DNA from: CAZGLR01 sp964526635
GTDB taxonomy: Bacteria; Zixibacteria; MSB-5A5; GN15; JAAZOE01
Reading direction: 5' to 3'
DNA length: 26,799 nucleotides
Assembly: GCA_964526635.1 (NCBI GenBank)
Contig: CAZGLR010000037.1
Span: forward strand, 1 to 26,799
The notes beneath the pieces were generated by a model. That model saw only the letters and a list, made by a program, of their open reading frames with translations. It was not told where the DNA came from and made no database searches. This document shows positions 13,415 through 21,056 of this stretch, piece after piece (positions within the stretch are counted from its first letter, which is position 1; each line of letters begins with the position of its first letter). The position numbers and the translations under genes are program-made.

Positions 13415-16252
13415 CTATTTCAAAAGTACCAGTTTCTTAACAGCCCGCTTATCATCCGCCTGGAGCCGATAGAAGAAAATACCGCTGCTGACCGGCTGAC
13501 CCAGATCATCGCACCCATCCCACCAGGCCGTGTAGGTTCCGGCGGCAAGCCGACGATCAGCAAGAACAGCCACTCGCTGACCCAGAATATTGTAAATCAC
13601 AAATTCGACCCGGGCTGCCCGGTCCAGAGAAAAATCGATACGGGTATTATTATTGAAGGGATTCGGGTAATTCTGCCCCAGTTCAAAGGTCCCGGGTATT
13701 ATCCCTGAGGCCGGGCCATCGATATCGGTAGGATCATCAAGAGTAATCGACCCAAACCTGACCTGGGGCCGATATATCAACCGGTCTCCCGTTTCAACAT
13801 AACAGGGCAAACCACTGGTGATCTCGAGGGTACTATCGGCCATCATTCGGGTCGTAACAAACAGAGACAGTAACTGGTAGTCACCGGCCGGAATGATACA
13901 TGAATCGGAGAGTGGCAAAAGCGAAATACGGCAACTGCCGACATCATACACAGTATTGATTTCATAACCATCCGGCCATTGATCGCTATAGTCGATGATT
14001 GTATCAAGGCTGGTCGCAGCAGTATCGATAATAAACTCAAAGGCCGCAGAATGCAGATCATTGACGGCTGTCAGCATCAATGGCACTTCCCCGCCGACAG
14101 CAGAGGAGAGAACTATTGAAGGACTCCAAACTGTATCGGGCGCATTCACATAGGCATGAATATCTAAAGCAATGCTTTTATTATAAGATAAGCTGTCTTC
14201 AATCAAAATTGTGTTTGAATGTACACCCGGTGGCACTGAATCCGTGACGATCGAAAACAACAGCAAATCATCGTCACTGCCGGTCGCCTGCGACAGCGAT
14301 ATCCACTCTGAGGTCGTTGTCGCCTGCCAGTCGGCGGTGACATTACCCAAATTATGAATTGTAACAGAGCAGGGCAACACCTGCCCCTGATAGACCTCAA
14401 ATTCAAGAATCGCCGTATCGACATCCAGATACGCCATATCCGACATGAGGTCGAGTACCACCAGGAGAGTCTCCGGCGAGTTTACCGCGAGGCTGTCGCT
14501 AAACTCTATCCCGCCGATATGGCTGCCTTCGTCAAGACCAATAATATCTGCTGATATGGTTACCAACGAGTTTCCGTATCCAAACTCCGGAGTGACTGCG
14601 AGCCAACCATTCAGGCTGCGTGCACGCCACTGGAGATCGCCCGTCCCTTCATTCAATACCATTGCGGTCGCGGGCTCCGCAGTTCCCAGATCGGCCAGGG
14701 CCAGGAGAGTAACACTGTCCACCGAAAAAGCGACCAGCGGTCCGGTAATCGAAAGCTGAACGGGAATCACGACCGATGAATCGCCATGCGTTTCATCGAT
14801 CAGACGAATCGCCCCGGTGTACTCGCCGATCGGAAAGCCATCGGCATCTATACTCACCATGACTGTATCCGGCGTACTGCCGGCGGAATCAGAAACGGCG
14901 ATCCAGTCATCTTGCGGGTCAAGGCGATATGATATCTCACCGTATCCCCGGTTTTCGATGGCAACCGCAATCGGCGCGGGATTGGGATCGGCGGCGTCGC
15001 GCGTAAAGACTATCGGCGACGGTCTGGCCAATAGTCCCGGATCATTATATTGAATGCAACGGCCGTAAATGTCAAAATTACCGTTGCGATTATCACTCCA
15101 TACGATGTACGCCTGATATCCATCGAGCGCCACATCCGGCAAAATCTGCCGACCCAGGCTTTCGCTGTTGACCTGCAGGTTTCCCTCGGTCATCGCACCG
15201 GCATGGTTCACCATCTGGCGCTTGATATTCCAGTCGCCGGAGCTGGAATCCGACCAGACAACCAGGAAATTGCCCATGCGATCGGACGCGATTCTGGGAT
15301 CACGCTGAACTGTGCCGACACCGGTCGAATTGATCCGGTTATTGGGACCAAGGCGCACCAGATTTGACGTAAATCGCTGGCTGTATATGTCGGGATCCAA
15401 TGGATATGGACCATCTCGCCAATCGGTCCAAACCAGCATAATGGTACCATTGCCGCTGATCGCAATATCAGGAAATTTTTGATGTGTGGTGCCGTTGTCT
15501 TGATTTACTTTAACATTATTGCCGATGGCATTTCCCGTTGAATCGAATTTCTGCATAAATATATCGCCGTTGCCGCTGCGACCATCATACCAGGCGATTA
15601 CAAACCAGCCCTCAGGCGATATGGCTATCGCCGGTTCATGTTGCGGCGATGGCGACAAATCATCATTTACCCGGACCGATGGTCCGGCCGGCGTGCCATC
15701 GGCACCAAGTTGCCGGGCGAAAATATCCCAGTTCTGATAGCGGAGATCGCTCCAGCCGCTGACTGTTTTTCCGGAGCCGGCGGCGGCTATAGTCGGTGAT
15801 TGATGGCTTGAGTCGGGCAGTTCATCACTGATATTAAAATTCGCATCAAGAAAACCAAGACTGTCCAGACGCTGATAATAAATATCGGGACCGAAGGGAT
15901 ATGCCCCGTTGCGATAATCGCGCCAGACGACATAATATCTTCCGAGCCAGTCAGAGGCGGCATCGACATCATTTTGCCACGCCCCGCGGCCATCATCATT
16001 AATCAGGAAATTGGCGCCCCGGGGGACATCGGTTGAATCATACAACTGTCCAAAGATATCGCCGTGGCCACTACGGTAGTCTGTCCAGACAACAAGGAAG
16101 TGACCGCCCAGTCCGGCGGTTACCGCCGGCGCTGTCTGTTCGGAAAACGAATAATCGATCGAGACCGCAAAATCGCGATCGTTTAGGATTCCGGCGTTAC
16201 ACCAGACAGCCAGTATTCCAACAGACAGAAAAAGAGCGGCGGCATATTTCAT
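13415..16252 (-). CDS. Large secreted protein: seven-repeat propeller, BACON-like domains, type IX-style sorting domain
   Basis: The 945-residue product has a signal peptide (about 1-20). Residues 40-400 hold seven repeats of about 54 residues with the core VWxDxRxGxxDIFxQ; their tryptophans are at 56, 110, 167, 221, 275, 333 and 385. Seven such units suggest a seven-bladed beta-propeller. About 410-700 are three Ig-like repeats resembling BACON or abnormal-spindle-like domains (core W-[IL]-x-[VL]-[ST], then G-x-[YHS]-x-[GS]-x-I). About 705-845 resemble cohesin-type beta sandwiches. The last 85 residues are a FlgD-like/Por C-terminal sorting domain: FELGQNYPNPFNNNTRIDFS, YNILGQRVAVL, GTYTAWWDG and LVLLK at the end. 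Secretion through a type IX-like route or surface anchoring is inferred. No enzyme motif is visible. Confidence 0.85.
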   Translation of the reverse strand: MKYAAALFLSVGILAVWCNAGILNDRDFAVSIDYSFSEQTAPAVTAGLGGHFLVVWTDYRSGHGDIFGQLYDSTDVPRGANFLINDDGRGAWQNDVDAASDWLGRYYVVWRDYRNGAYPFGPDIYYQRLDSLGFLDANFNISDELPDSSHQSPTIAAAGSGKTVSGWSDLRYQNWDIFARQLGADGTPAGPSVRVNDDLSPSPQHEPAIAISPEGWFVIAWYDGRSGNGDIFMQKFDSTGNAIGNNVKVNQDNGTTHQKFPDIAISGNGTIMLVWTDWRDGPYPLDPDIYSQRFTSNLVRLGPNNRINSTGVGTVQRDPRIASDRMGNFLVVWSDSSSGDWNIKRQMVNHAGAMTEGNLQVNSESLGRQILPDVALDGYQAYIVWSDNRNGNFDIYGRCIQYNDPGLLARPSPIVFTRDAADPNPAPIAVAIENRGYGEISYRLDPQDDWIAVSDSAGSTPDTVMVSIDADGFPIGEYTGAIRLIDETHGDSSVVIPVQLSITGPLVAFSVDSVTLLALADLGTAEPATAMVLNEGTGDLQWRARSLNGWLAVTPEFGYGNSLVTISADIIGLDEGSHIGGIEFSDSLAVNSPETLLVVLDLMSDMAYLDVDTAILEFEVYQGQVLPCSVTIHNLGNVTADWQATTTSEWISLSQATGSDDDLLLFSIVTDSVPPGVHSNTILIEDSLSYNKSIALDIHAYVNAPDTVWSPSIVLSSAVGGEVPLMLTAVNDLHSAAFEFIIDTAATSLDTIIDYSDQWPDGYEINTVYDVGSCRISLLPLSDSCIIPAGDYQLLSLFVTTRMMADSTLEITSGLPCYVETGDRLIYRPQVRFGSITLDDPTDIDGPASGIIPGTFELGQNYPNPFNNNTRIDFSLDRAARVEFVIYNILGQRVAVLADRRLAAGTYTAWWDGCDDLGQPVSSGIFFYRLQADDKRAVKKLVLLK

Positions 16253-16373
16253 ACCGTCGGTCGTTGCAGATGCCGTGCCGAATGTAAAGATGCCGTTTCG
16301 GTGCGCACAATCTATTCCCGGCCAGCAAGTTACGCAATTGGATGTGATCGTGAAATTGTATATGAAAAATAAA

Positions 16374-16392
16374 ACCGGAATTTTTATCCGGT
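16374..16392 (-). terminator. Rho-independent terminator after the HU/COX24-like operon
   Basis: On the minus strand ACCGGA, seven-base loop, TCCGGT, followed by TTTATTTTT (16365-16373). The stem is short but the U-tract is clear. It lies about 85 bases after the stop of the 30-residue protein. Confidence 0.65.
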
Positions 16393-16408
16393 GGAGCGGG
16401 AAAAGCTT

Positions 16409-16439
16409 ACCCGGAACAGCCGATATGGCCGTTCCGGGT
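16409..16439. other. Strong stem-loop in the same intergenic region
   Basis: ACCCGGAAC / GTTCCGGGT form a perfect 9-bp stem around 13 bases whose ends (AGCC/GGCC) can pair further after one mismatch. The minus strand continues with AAGCTTTTCC, a weak U-tract. It may be the first of two tandem terminators or a 3' stabilising structure. The remainder of 16253-16475 shows nothing else I can name. Confidence 0.55.
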
Positions 16440-16475
16440 TATCTATAAGTCTATCAGCTCTGCTAAAGCAAAGGA

Positions 16476-16568
16476 TTATTTCTTCTTTTTATGCCGGTCG
16501 CGACGTCTACGCTTTTTCCGTTTGTGCGTTTTAATCTTTTGTCGTTTCCGTTTCTTTCCGCTGGGCAT
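16476..16568 (-). CDS. 30-residue basic COX24/AURKAIP1-like protein
   Basis: Tiny gene beginning MPSGKKRKRQKIKTHKRKK and ending in four lysines before TAA; 22 of 30 residues are Lys, Arg or His. An AGGAGG ribosome site lies four bases upstream of the ATG. The N-terminal MPSGKKRKR, the T-H-K-R-K-K core and the R-H-K-K-K end match the small AURKAIP1/COX24-domain proteins annotated in Bacteroidetes and relatives. The eukaryotic counterpart (mS38) and the similar actinobacterial bS22 are small ribosomal subunit proteins, so a ribosomal role is a reasonable inference. It begins 33 bases after the HU gene, probably in one transcript. The family call rests on memory of the motif. Confidence 0.85.
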   Translation of the reverse strand: MPSGKKRKRQKIKTHKRKKRRRRDRHKKKK

Positions 16569-16601
16569 TCATCCTCCTGTAGTGGCAATCAGACCTGCGA
16601 G

Positions 16602-16886
16602 CTAAATAGGGAGCTTCGTAATCAAGTTCTTGAATTCGTTCGACGGCTTGAAAACCGGGACTTTGCGATCGGGGACAGGCACAACATCACCGGTCCGGGG
16701 GTTGCGCGCCTTTCGCGCCTTCCGCAGTTTGATCTTGAACGTCCCGAATCCCCGAATCTCAATATTGTGCCCCGATTCCAAAGACTTCTTGACCGTCTGC
16801 AGAAAGTTATCGACCACCACAGCTACGTCTGTCCGAGTCAGTCCCGTCTTTTCGGCCACTTTTTCGACCAGATCGGCCTTGGTCAT
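16602..16886 (-). CDS. hup: HU-family DNA-binding protein
   Basis: Dimeric nucleoid-associated protein that bends DNA. The 94-residue product has the expected length and features: MTKADLVEKVAEKTGLTRTD helices, VKKSLESGHNIEIRGFGTFK (the typical G-x-x-I-x-[IL]-x-G-F-G-x-F signature), then the DNA-contacting beta arm with ARKARNPRTGDVV, containing the conserved RNPxTG at about residues 61-66, and VPVFKPSNEFKNLI at the end. IHF-like members look similar, so HU versus IHF subunit is not settled. GGAGGAGG lies just upstream of the ATG. A small basic protein gene follows on the same strand. Confidence 0.95.
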   Translation of the reverse strand: MTKADLVEKVAEKTGLTRTDVAVVVDNFLQTVKKSLESGHNIEIRGFGTFKIKLRKARKARNPRTGDVVPVPDRKVPVFKPSNEFKNLITKLPI

Positions 16887-16928
16887 TGTATCCTCCTCCC
16901 GACTAAGCTATCAGCTATTGAGTGGTGC

Positions 16929-16957
16929 AACATAATACGTCGATTTATTTTGCGCAA
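16929..16957 (-). promoter_or_regulatory. Weak promoter candidate for HU
   Basis: Minus strand TTGCGC (16952-16957), 17-base spacer, TATGTT (16929-16934). It is within an AT-rich 155-base gap that contains the HU leader. Each box has only three or four consensus matches. Confidence 0.35.
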
Positions 16958-17041
16958 CTGTTTTTCGCACAATAATTAATACTTTTTTTGATGATCTTCC
17001 CCGGCGCCTTAAATGTCCGTTTTCAGCCTGTCTTTTTACTG

Positions 17042-17932
17042 TCATCGATGCAGATAATATATACCCATACCAGTATTATCAGGTCCTGTCATCTGCTGCA
17101 ACTTCAAAGCTGTACCGGTTAAAAGGTCAAGGAAACCGGGTTGCGGCTCGCGCTGTCTGACCACATCCGGATCGGGACCGATCCCGCCGAGTTCCCCGGC
17201 CAAATTGATAGCGTCCTGCAGTGTGCCCAGCGTATCGACCAGACCCAGGTTATATGCCTGCCGGCCGGTGAAAATAGACCCGTCGGCCAACGGATAAATC
17301 TCTTCCTTCGGTCGATTACGACCCAGCGCGACAGCTTCGACAAACTGTTGATAGGAATCATCTATGACCGCCTGCAGCATAAGTTCTTCTTCAGGGCTCA
17401 TCTCGCGCGAGGGATTCCCGACATCCTTCAAATCACCGGATTCAATCGTTTCCATGTCAACGCCAATTTTATCCATCAGGCCGGCATAGGTCAAATACTG
17501 CAATATAACGCCAATCGAGCCCGTCAGTGACCCGGGATTGGAGACGATTTTATCAGCAGCGCAGGCGATGTAATAGCCTCCCGAAGCCGCCACTGACGCA
17601 AACGATGCCACCACCGGGATGCCTTCGTCACGGACTCGTAACACCTGATCGTAAATTTCCTGTGATGCTGCAACGCCCCCGCCGGGCGAGTTGATATGCA
17701 GGACAATCGCCTTGATATTGCCGTCCTCTTCCCAGCGCTCCAGCTGCTGCACGACATACCGGGAATCCATTATCTGACCCTGAATTTCGACGATTGCCAC
17801 CTTGGGCCCGAACCCGACAAACCCGATATCACTATCGCCGGCCAACCCGACAATAATCACCAGGCCCGCAAACGCCATCAGGACCACAAAGGCGACGATG
17901 ACGACAATGATCACGACTGTGCGTGTTTTCAT
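17042..17932 (-). CDS. sppA: Signal peptide peptidase SppA (short form)
   Basis: Membrane-anchored serine protease that degrades cleaved signal peptides. The 296-residue product has one N-terminal transmembrane segment (about residues 6-30) and one S49 peptidase domain. NSPGGGVAASQEIYD (81-95) is the oxyanion-side motif, the nucleophile is Ser117 in VAASGGYYIA, and the general base is Lys169 in SGDLKDVGNPSREMSPEE. The single-domain length is that of the tetramer/octamer-forming short forms such as Bacillus SppA. The last 20 residues are variable. An AGGGGAG ribosome site precedes the ATG. It follows the lytic transglycosylase gene by 19 bases, so the two are probably cotranscribed. Confidence 0.94.
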   Translation of the reverse strand: MKTRTVVIIVVIVAFVVLMAFAGLVIIVGLAGDSDIGFVGFGPKVAIVEIQGQIMDSRYVVQQLERWEEDGNIKAIVLHINSPGGGVAASQEIYDQVLRVRDEGIPVVASFASVAASGGYYIACAADKIVSNPGSLTGSIGVILQYLTYAGLMDKIGVDMETIESGDLKDVGNPSREMSPEEELMLQAVIDDSYQQFVEAVALGRNRPKEEIYPLADGSIFTGRQAYNLGLVDTLGTLQDAINLAGELGGIGPDPDVVRQREPQPGFLDLLTGTALKLQQMTGPDNTGMGIYYLHR

Positions 17933-17951
17933 GCTCCCCTCTTCCCCGGCA

Positions 17952-19979
17952 TTACCGCTTCTTGATTTTCAATTTGGCCCCGACCGACAACCGATTGGCG
18001 TTTCTGATATTATTGATCTGGACAAGTGAGCGGACGGATGTGCCAAAGGCCGACGCAATCTTGCCCAGGGTATCGCCGCGCCGCACCGTATAAACAAAAT
18101 AGCCGCCATCATCCTCGGTTCCGGGGACAAGCAGTTTCTGGCCGACGTATATCCGCGCTGATTTCGGCAAACCATTGAGACGGCGAATCGTCGCCGTAGT
18201 GGTGCCGGTGGCTCGCGCGATATCCCAGACAGTATCGCCACGTTTCACAACATAGGTCCGGGTGCTGCCGGCCGAGGCATCATCGGTATTGGGATGATGC
18301 AGCGTCGCTTTCTCACTGGCCGAGCCCGGCAGCTTCAGCACCTGGCCGACATAAATGCGGCTGGAATTACCAAGATAATTGAGTTTTCGCAGCGTACCGG
18401 GATCGGTTCTGAAAGAACGCGATATATCCCAGAGATTGTCACCCTTTTGTACGACATAGGTATTGTCACCGGTAGCATAGCGCACTTCGGGCGAACTCGA
18501 TACCCCCCGCGACTTGCCGTCGAGTGGCACCGGGATAATCAGCGTTTTCCCGGCATAGATTTTCGACCGACTGCTCAGATTGTTGGCGTTGAAGATTGCA
18601 TACTGCGAAACGCCATACTTACTGGCGATAGTCGACACGCTTTCACCGCGACGGATCTCATGCCGTACCCACGAGGTCTCCTGTGGCGACTTCAACTCCG
18701 GCATTTTGGCCACAAGCTGCTCGGCTGTTCCGAAGGGAATCCTCAATTTATACTCATTCATGTTGGGCGGGGTTACATCACGGAGCAACTCAGGATTGAG
18801 ATCCTTGATGACCTCGAGCGAGGTACCCGTAGCCCGGGCAACATCCTTCAGCGAGAGGCAGCGATCGAGGGAGACGACATCATAGGCGACCGGATCATCA
18901 TAATGCGGCTCAAAGCCATAGAGTTCCGGATTTTTGGCAATGATGGTCGCCGCCATATAAAACGGCACATAATCCATGGTCTGCTTACGCAGCTTCATTT
19001 GCCAGAAATCACGGGTTCCCTGGCTCTTGATAGTCCGGCCTACCCGTCCGGGGCCGCCGTTGTAGGCCGCCAGCGCCAGTTCCCAGCATCCGAATTTTTC
19101 GTGGAGATCTTTAAGAAAACGGGCAGCCGAATGAGTCGATTTGACAAAATCACGGCGCTCGTCGTACCACCAGTTGCGATCGAGATCGTAGAGACGTCCG
19201 GTTGAGGCGATAAATTGCCACGGTCCGCTGGCCCGCGCCCAGGAATAGGCCTTACAATTGAAGCCCGATTCAATCAACGGTAGATAGACAATATCCGATG
19301 GCACATCATATTCTTCGAGAATTTCAACCATCAGCGGGATGTACTTTCCGGACCGTTCCAAATATGTCTGGAAGGCTTCCCGGGCTACTGTCTGAAAATA
19401 AATGATTGATTTTTTAACTTTGTCGTTAAAGACAATCGGGACATTGTAGGTGATTTCCTTTTCCTCACCCTCGACTTTGAGATAGCTGCGATCATCGAGC
19501 GGCCCAAGCGTTGAGAATTTTTCGAGAAAAGCCGATGGCGAGGCATCTTCGGGCAGGGAACCCAAAGACAACAATGTCAGGCGGTAATCTGCCACGATCT
19601 CATTGATCAACTGGGTATATTCTTCAGCCTCAGGGCTTTGAGTCACCGTGTCGATATCCAGAACAGACAGCACCGAAAGGGCTCGTTCGAGATAGAACTG
19701 GGCTTCCTCCCATGATGCCTCCTGATTGGCGGCAACCCCCTGCGCGAAGTATTCCTGGGCCTGCCGCAGATGGCGCCAGACATCATCGTCGACGGCATAT
19801 GCCGAATCGGAAAAAGCCTGTTCGTGGGGGTTTTGCGGTGTCACGATGATCAGCGTATCGCCATCATCGATAATAAGTTCGTGGGGCAGCCGGGCCCCCA
19901 GGTCGTCGTGAGGGTTACTGGCGGAAATACATCCGACGAGTAAAAAAAGACCTGCTGCGAGAATGATTGAGTATTTCAC
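17952..19979 (-). CDS. mltD: MltD-like membrane-bound lytic transglycosylase with LysM repeats
   Basis: Lipoprotein that cleaves peptidoglycan glycan strands between MurNAc and GlcNAc. The 675-residue product has a lipobox LVGC (Cys17), a helical region (60-140), and an SLT domain at about 220-345: LPLIESGFN with catalytic Glu237, SGPWQFIASTGR and LALAAYNGGPGRV. The C-terminal third has four LysM domains (about 437-483, 513-557, 576-621 and 630-675) with the core Y-x-V-x-x-G-D-T-x-x-x-I-A; a degenerate LysM-like stretch lies at 370-415. The start is GTG with GGGAG four bases upstream. MltD is the closest named relative, but FCB homologues are often left as generic SLT/LysM proteins. Confidence 0.92.
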   Translation of the reverse strand: MKYSIILAAGLFLLVGCISASNPHDDLGARLPHELIIDDGDTLIIVTPQNPHEQAFSDSAYAVDDDVWRHLRQAQEYFAQGVAANQEASWEEAQFYLERALSVLSVLDIDTVTQSPEAEEYTQLINEIVADYRLTLLSLGSLPEDASPSAFLEKFSTLGPLDDRSYLKVEGEEKEITYNVPIVFNDKVKKSIIYFQTVAREAFQTYLERSGKYIPLMVEILEEYDVPSDIVYLPLIESGFNCKAYSWARASGPWQFIASTGRLYDLDRNWWYDERRDFVKSTHSAARFLKDLHEKFGCWELALAAYNGGPGRVGRTIKSQGTRDFWQMKLRKQTMDYVPFYMAATIIAKNPELYGFEPHYDDPVAYDVVSLDRCLSLKDVARATGTSLEVIKDLNPELLRDVTPPNMNEYKLRIPFGTAEQLVAKMPELKSPQETSWVRHEIRRGESVSTIASKYGVSQYAIFNANNLSSRSKIYAGKTLIIPVPLDGKSRGVSSSPEVRYATGDNTYVVQKGDNLWDISRSFRTDPGTLRKLNYLGNSSRIYVGQVLKLPGSASEKATLHHPNTDDASAGSTRTYVVKRGDTVWDIARATGTTTATIRRLNGLPKSARIYVGQKLLVPGTEDDGGYFVYTVRRGDTLGKIASAFGTSVRSLVQINNIRNANRLSVGAKLKIKKR

Positions 19980-20077
19980 CGAGCTCCCTGTTTAGTCGAT
20001 GGTGGTTAGCTTTACAACCTATATCGGAAAACGCGCCTGGCGTCTTAATGCTTAAATCCGTCTAAGCCATTGGTATA

Positions 20078-20107
20078 TATATATTCCTGAATCACAGCCG
20101 CTGTCAA
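20078..20107 (-). promoter_or_regulatory. Predicted promoter of the mltD-like/sppA pair
   Basis: Minus strand with a perfect -35 TTGACA (20102-20107), an 18-base spacer and TATATA (20078-20083) inside a TA-rich run. It lies about 100 bases upstream of the GTG start and just beyond the miaA stop, so the pair can be expressed apart from the mutS-mutL-miaA run. Confidence 0.65.
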
Positions 20108-20121
20108 GATAAACAACGCGC

Positions 20122-21054
20122 TCAGGCCAAAAATGTTTCAATCAGCGTCCGGCAGGAGTCCGCTACCTCGCCGCCGAAACCGTGAAGTACCCGCCCCGGC
20201 GCTATCCCGCGGAACCACGTAAACTGGCGCTTGGCATACCGCCGGGTATTTTGTTTAATAAGACCAATCGCCTCGTCAAGTGTCAGCCGATCCTCGAGAT
20301 AATCGATCAACTCGGCATAGCCGACGACTTTGGCCTCTTTCAGGGGTGTCCCCGACGGCGACCGCAAGATCACTTCCACTTCGGCCAAAAGCCCAGAAGA
20401 AATCATCTTATCAACTCGTTGCTCTATTTTCTTATACAGTAACTCACGGTCAGGCCAAAGAATAATTTGCAGGAAATCAATATGTTCATTGGGCGGCCGG
20501 GTGTCGGCCATAAGCTGCGTCTTGGTCCGTCCCGTGATATGAAACATTTCCAGCGCCCGGATGATCTTGATCGTATTCTGCGGATGAATCCGGGAGGCCT
20601 CATCGGGATCGATTTCCTTCAACATGGCAAAGACATGGCTTGGGCCATTCTCAGCGGTCAAATCGATTAATTCCTGGCGATACCTCATATCGGCCTCGGG
20701 GATTTCAACAAGCCCATCAACAAGCGCCCGAATATACAATCCGGTTCCGCCACAGATTATTGGCAGATGGTCCCGTTGGCCGATCTCCAATACCAACTTT
20801 TCGGCGTCGCGGACAAAATCGAATGCTGTATATCGCTGGCCCAGTTCAACATGTCCGGTTAAATGATGTGGAATGCCGTCCATCTGATCGGCAGTTATCC
20901 GGTCGGTGCCGATAGTCAACTGGCCATAGATCTGCCGGGAATCGGCGGAAATAATTTCTCCGGAAAATGCCTGGGCCATCTTTCTGGCCAGTGCTGATTT
21001 GCCCGAGGCGGTCGGGCCGCAAATGACTATGACAGGGAGTTGTGATGAGGCCAT
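20122..21054 (-). CDS. miaA: tRNA dimethylallyltransferase MiaA
   Basis: Adds the dimethylallyl group to N6 of A37 in tRNAs that read UNN codons. The 310-residue product begins with the P-loop GPTASGKSALA (residues 13-23), then SADSRQIYG (DSRQ) motif, GIPHHLTG and the ICGGTGLYIRALVDG motif, and later FTWFRG, all characteristic. Length is normal. The ATG is two bases after the mutL stop codon, and mutL-miaA adjacency is seen in many bacteria. A GGGAG ribosome site lies inside the 3' end of mutL on this strand, farther upstream than usual, so coupling to mutL translation is likely. Confidence 0.96.
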   Translation of the reverse strand: MASSQLPVIVICGPTASGKSALARKMAQAFSGEIISADSRQIYGQLTIGTDRITADQMDGIPHHLTGHVELGQRYTAFDFVRDAEKLVLEIGQRDHLPIICGGTGLYIRALVDGLVEIPEADMRYRQELIDLTAENGPSHVFAMLKEIDPDEASRIHPQNTIKIIRALEMFHITGRTKTQLMADTRPPNEHIDFLQIILWPDRELLYKKIEQRVDKMISSGLLAEVEVILRSPSGTPLKEAKVVGYAELIDYLEDRLTLDEAIGLIKQNTRRYAKRQFTWFRGIAPGRVLHGFGGEVADSCRTLIETFLA

Positions 21055-21056
21055 GC

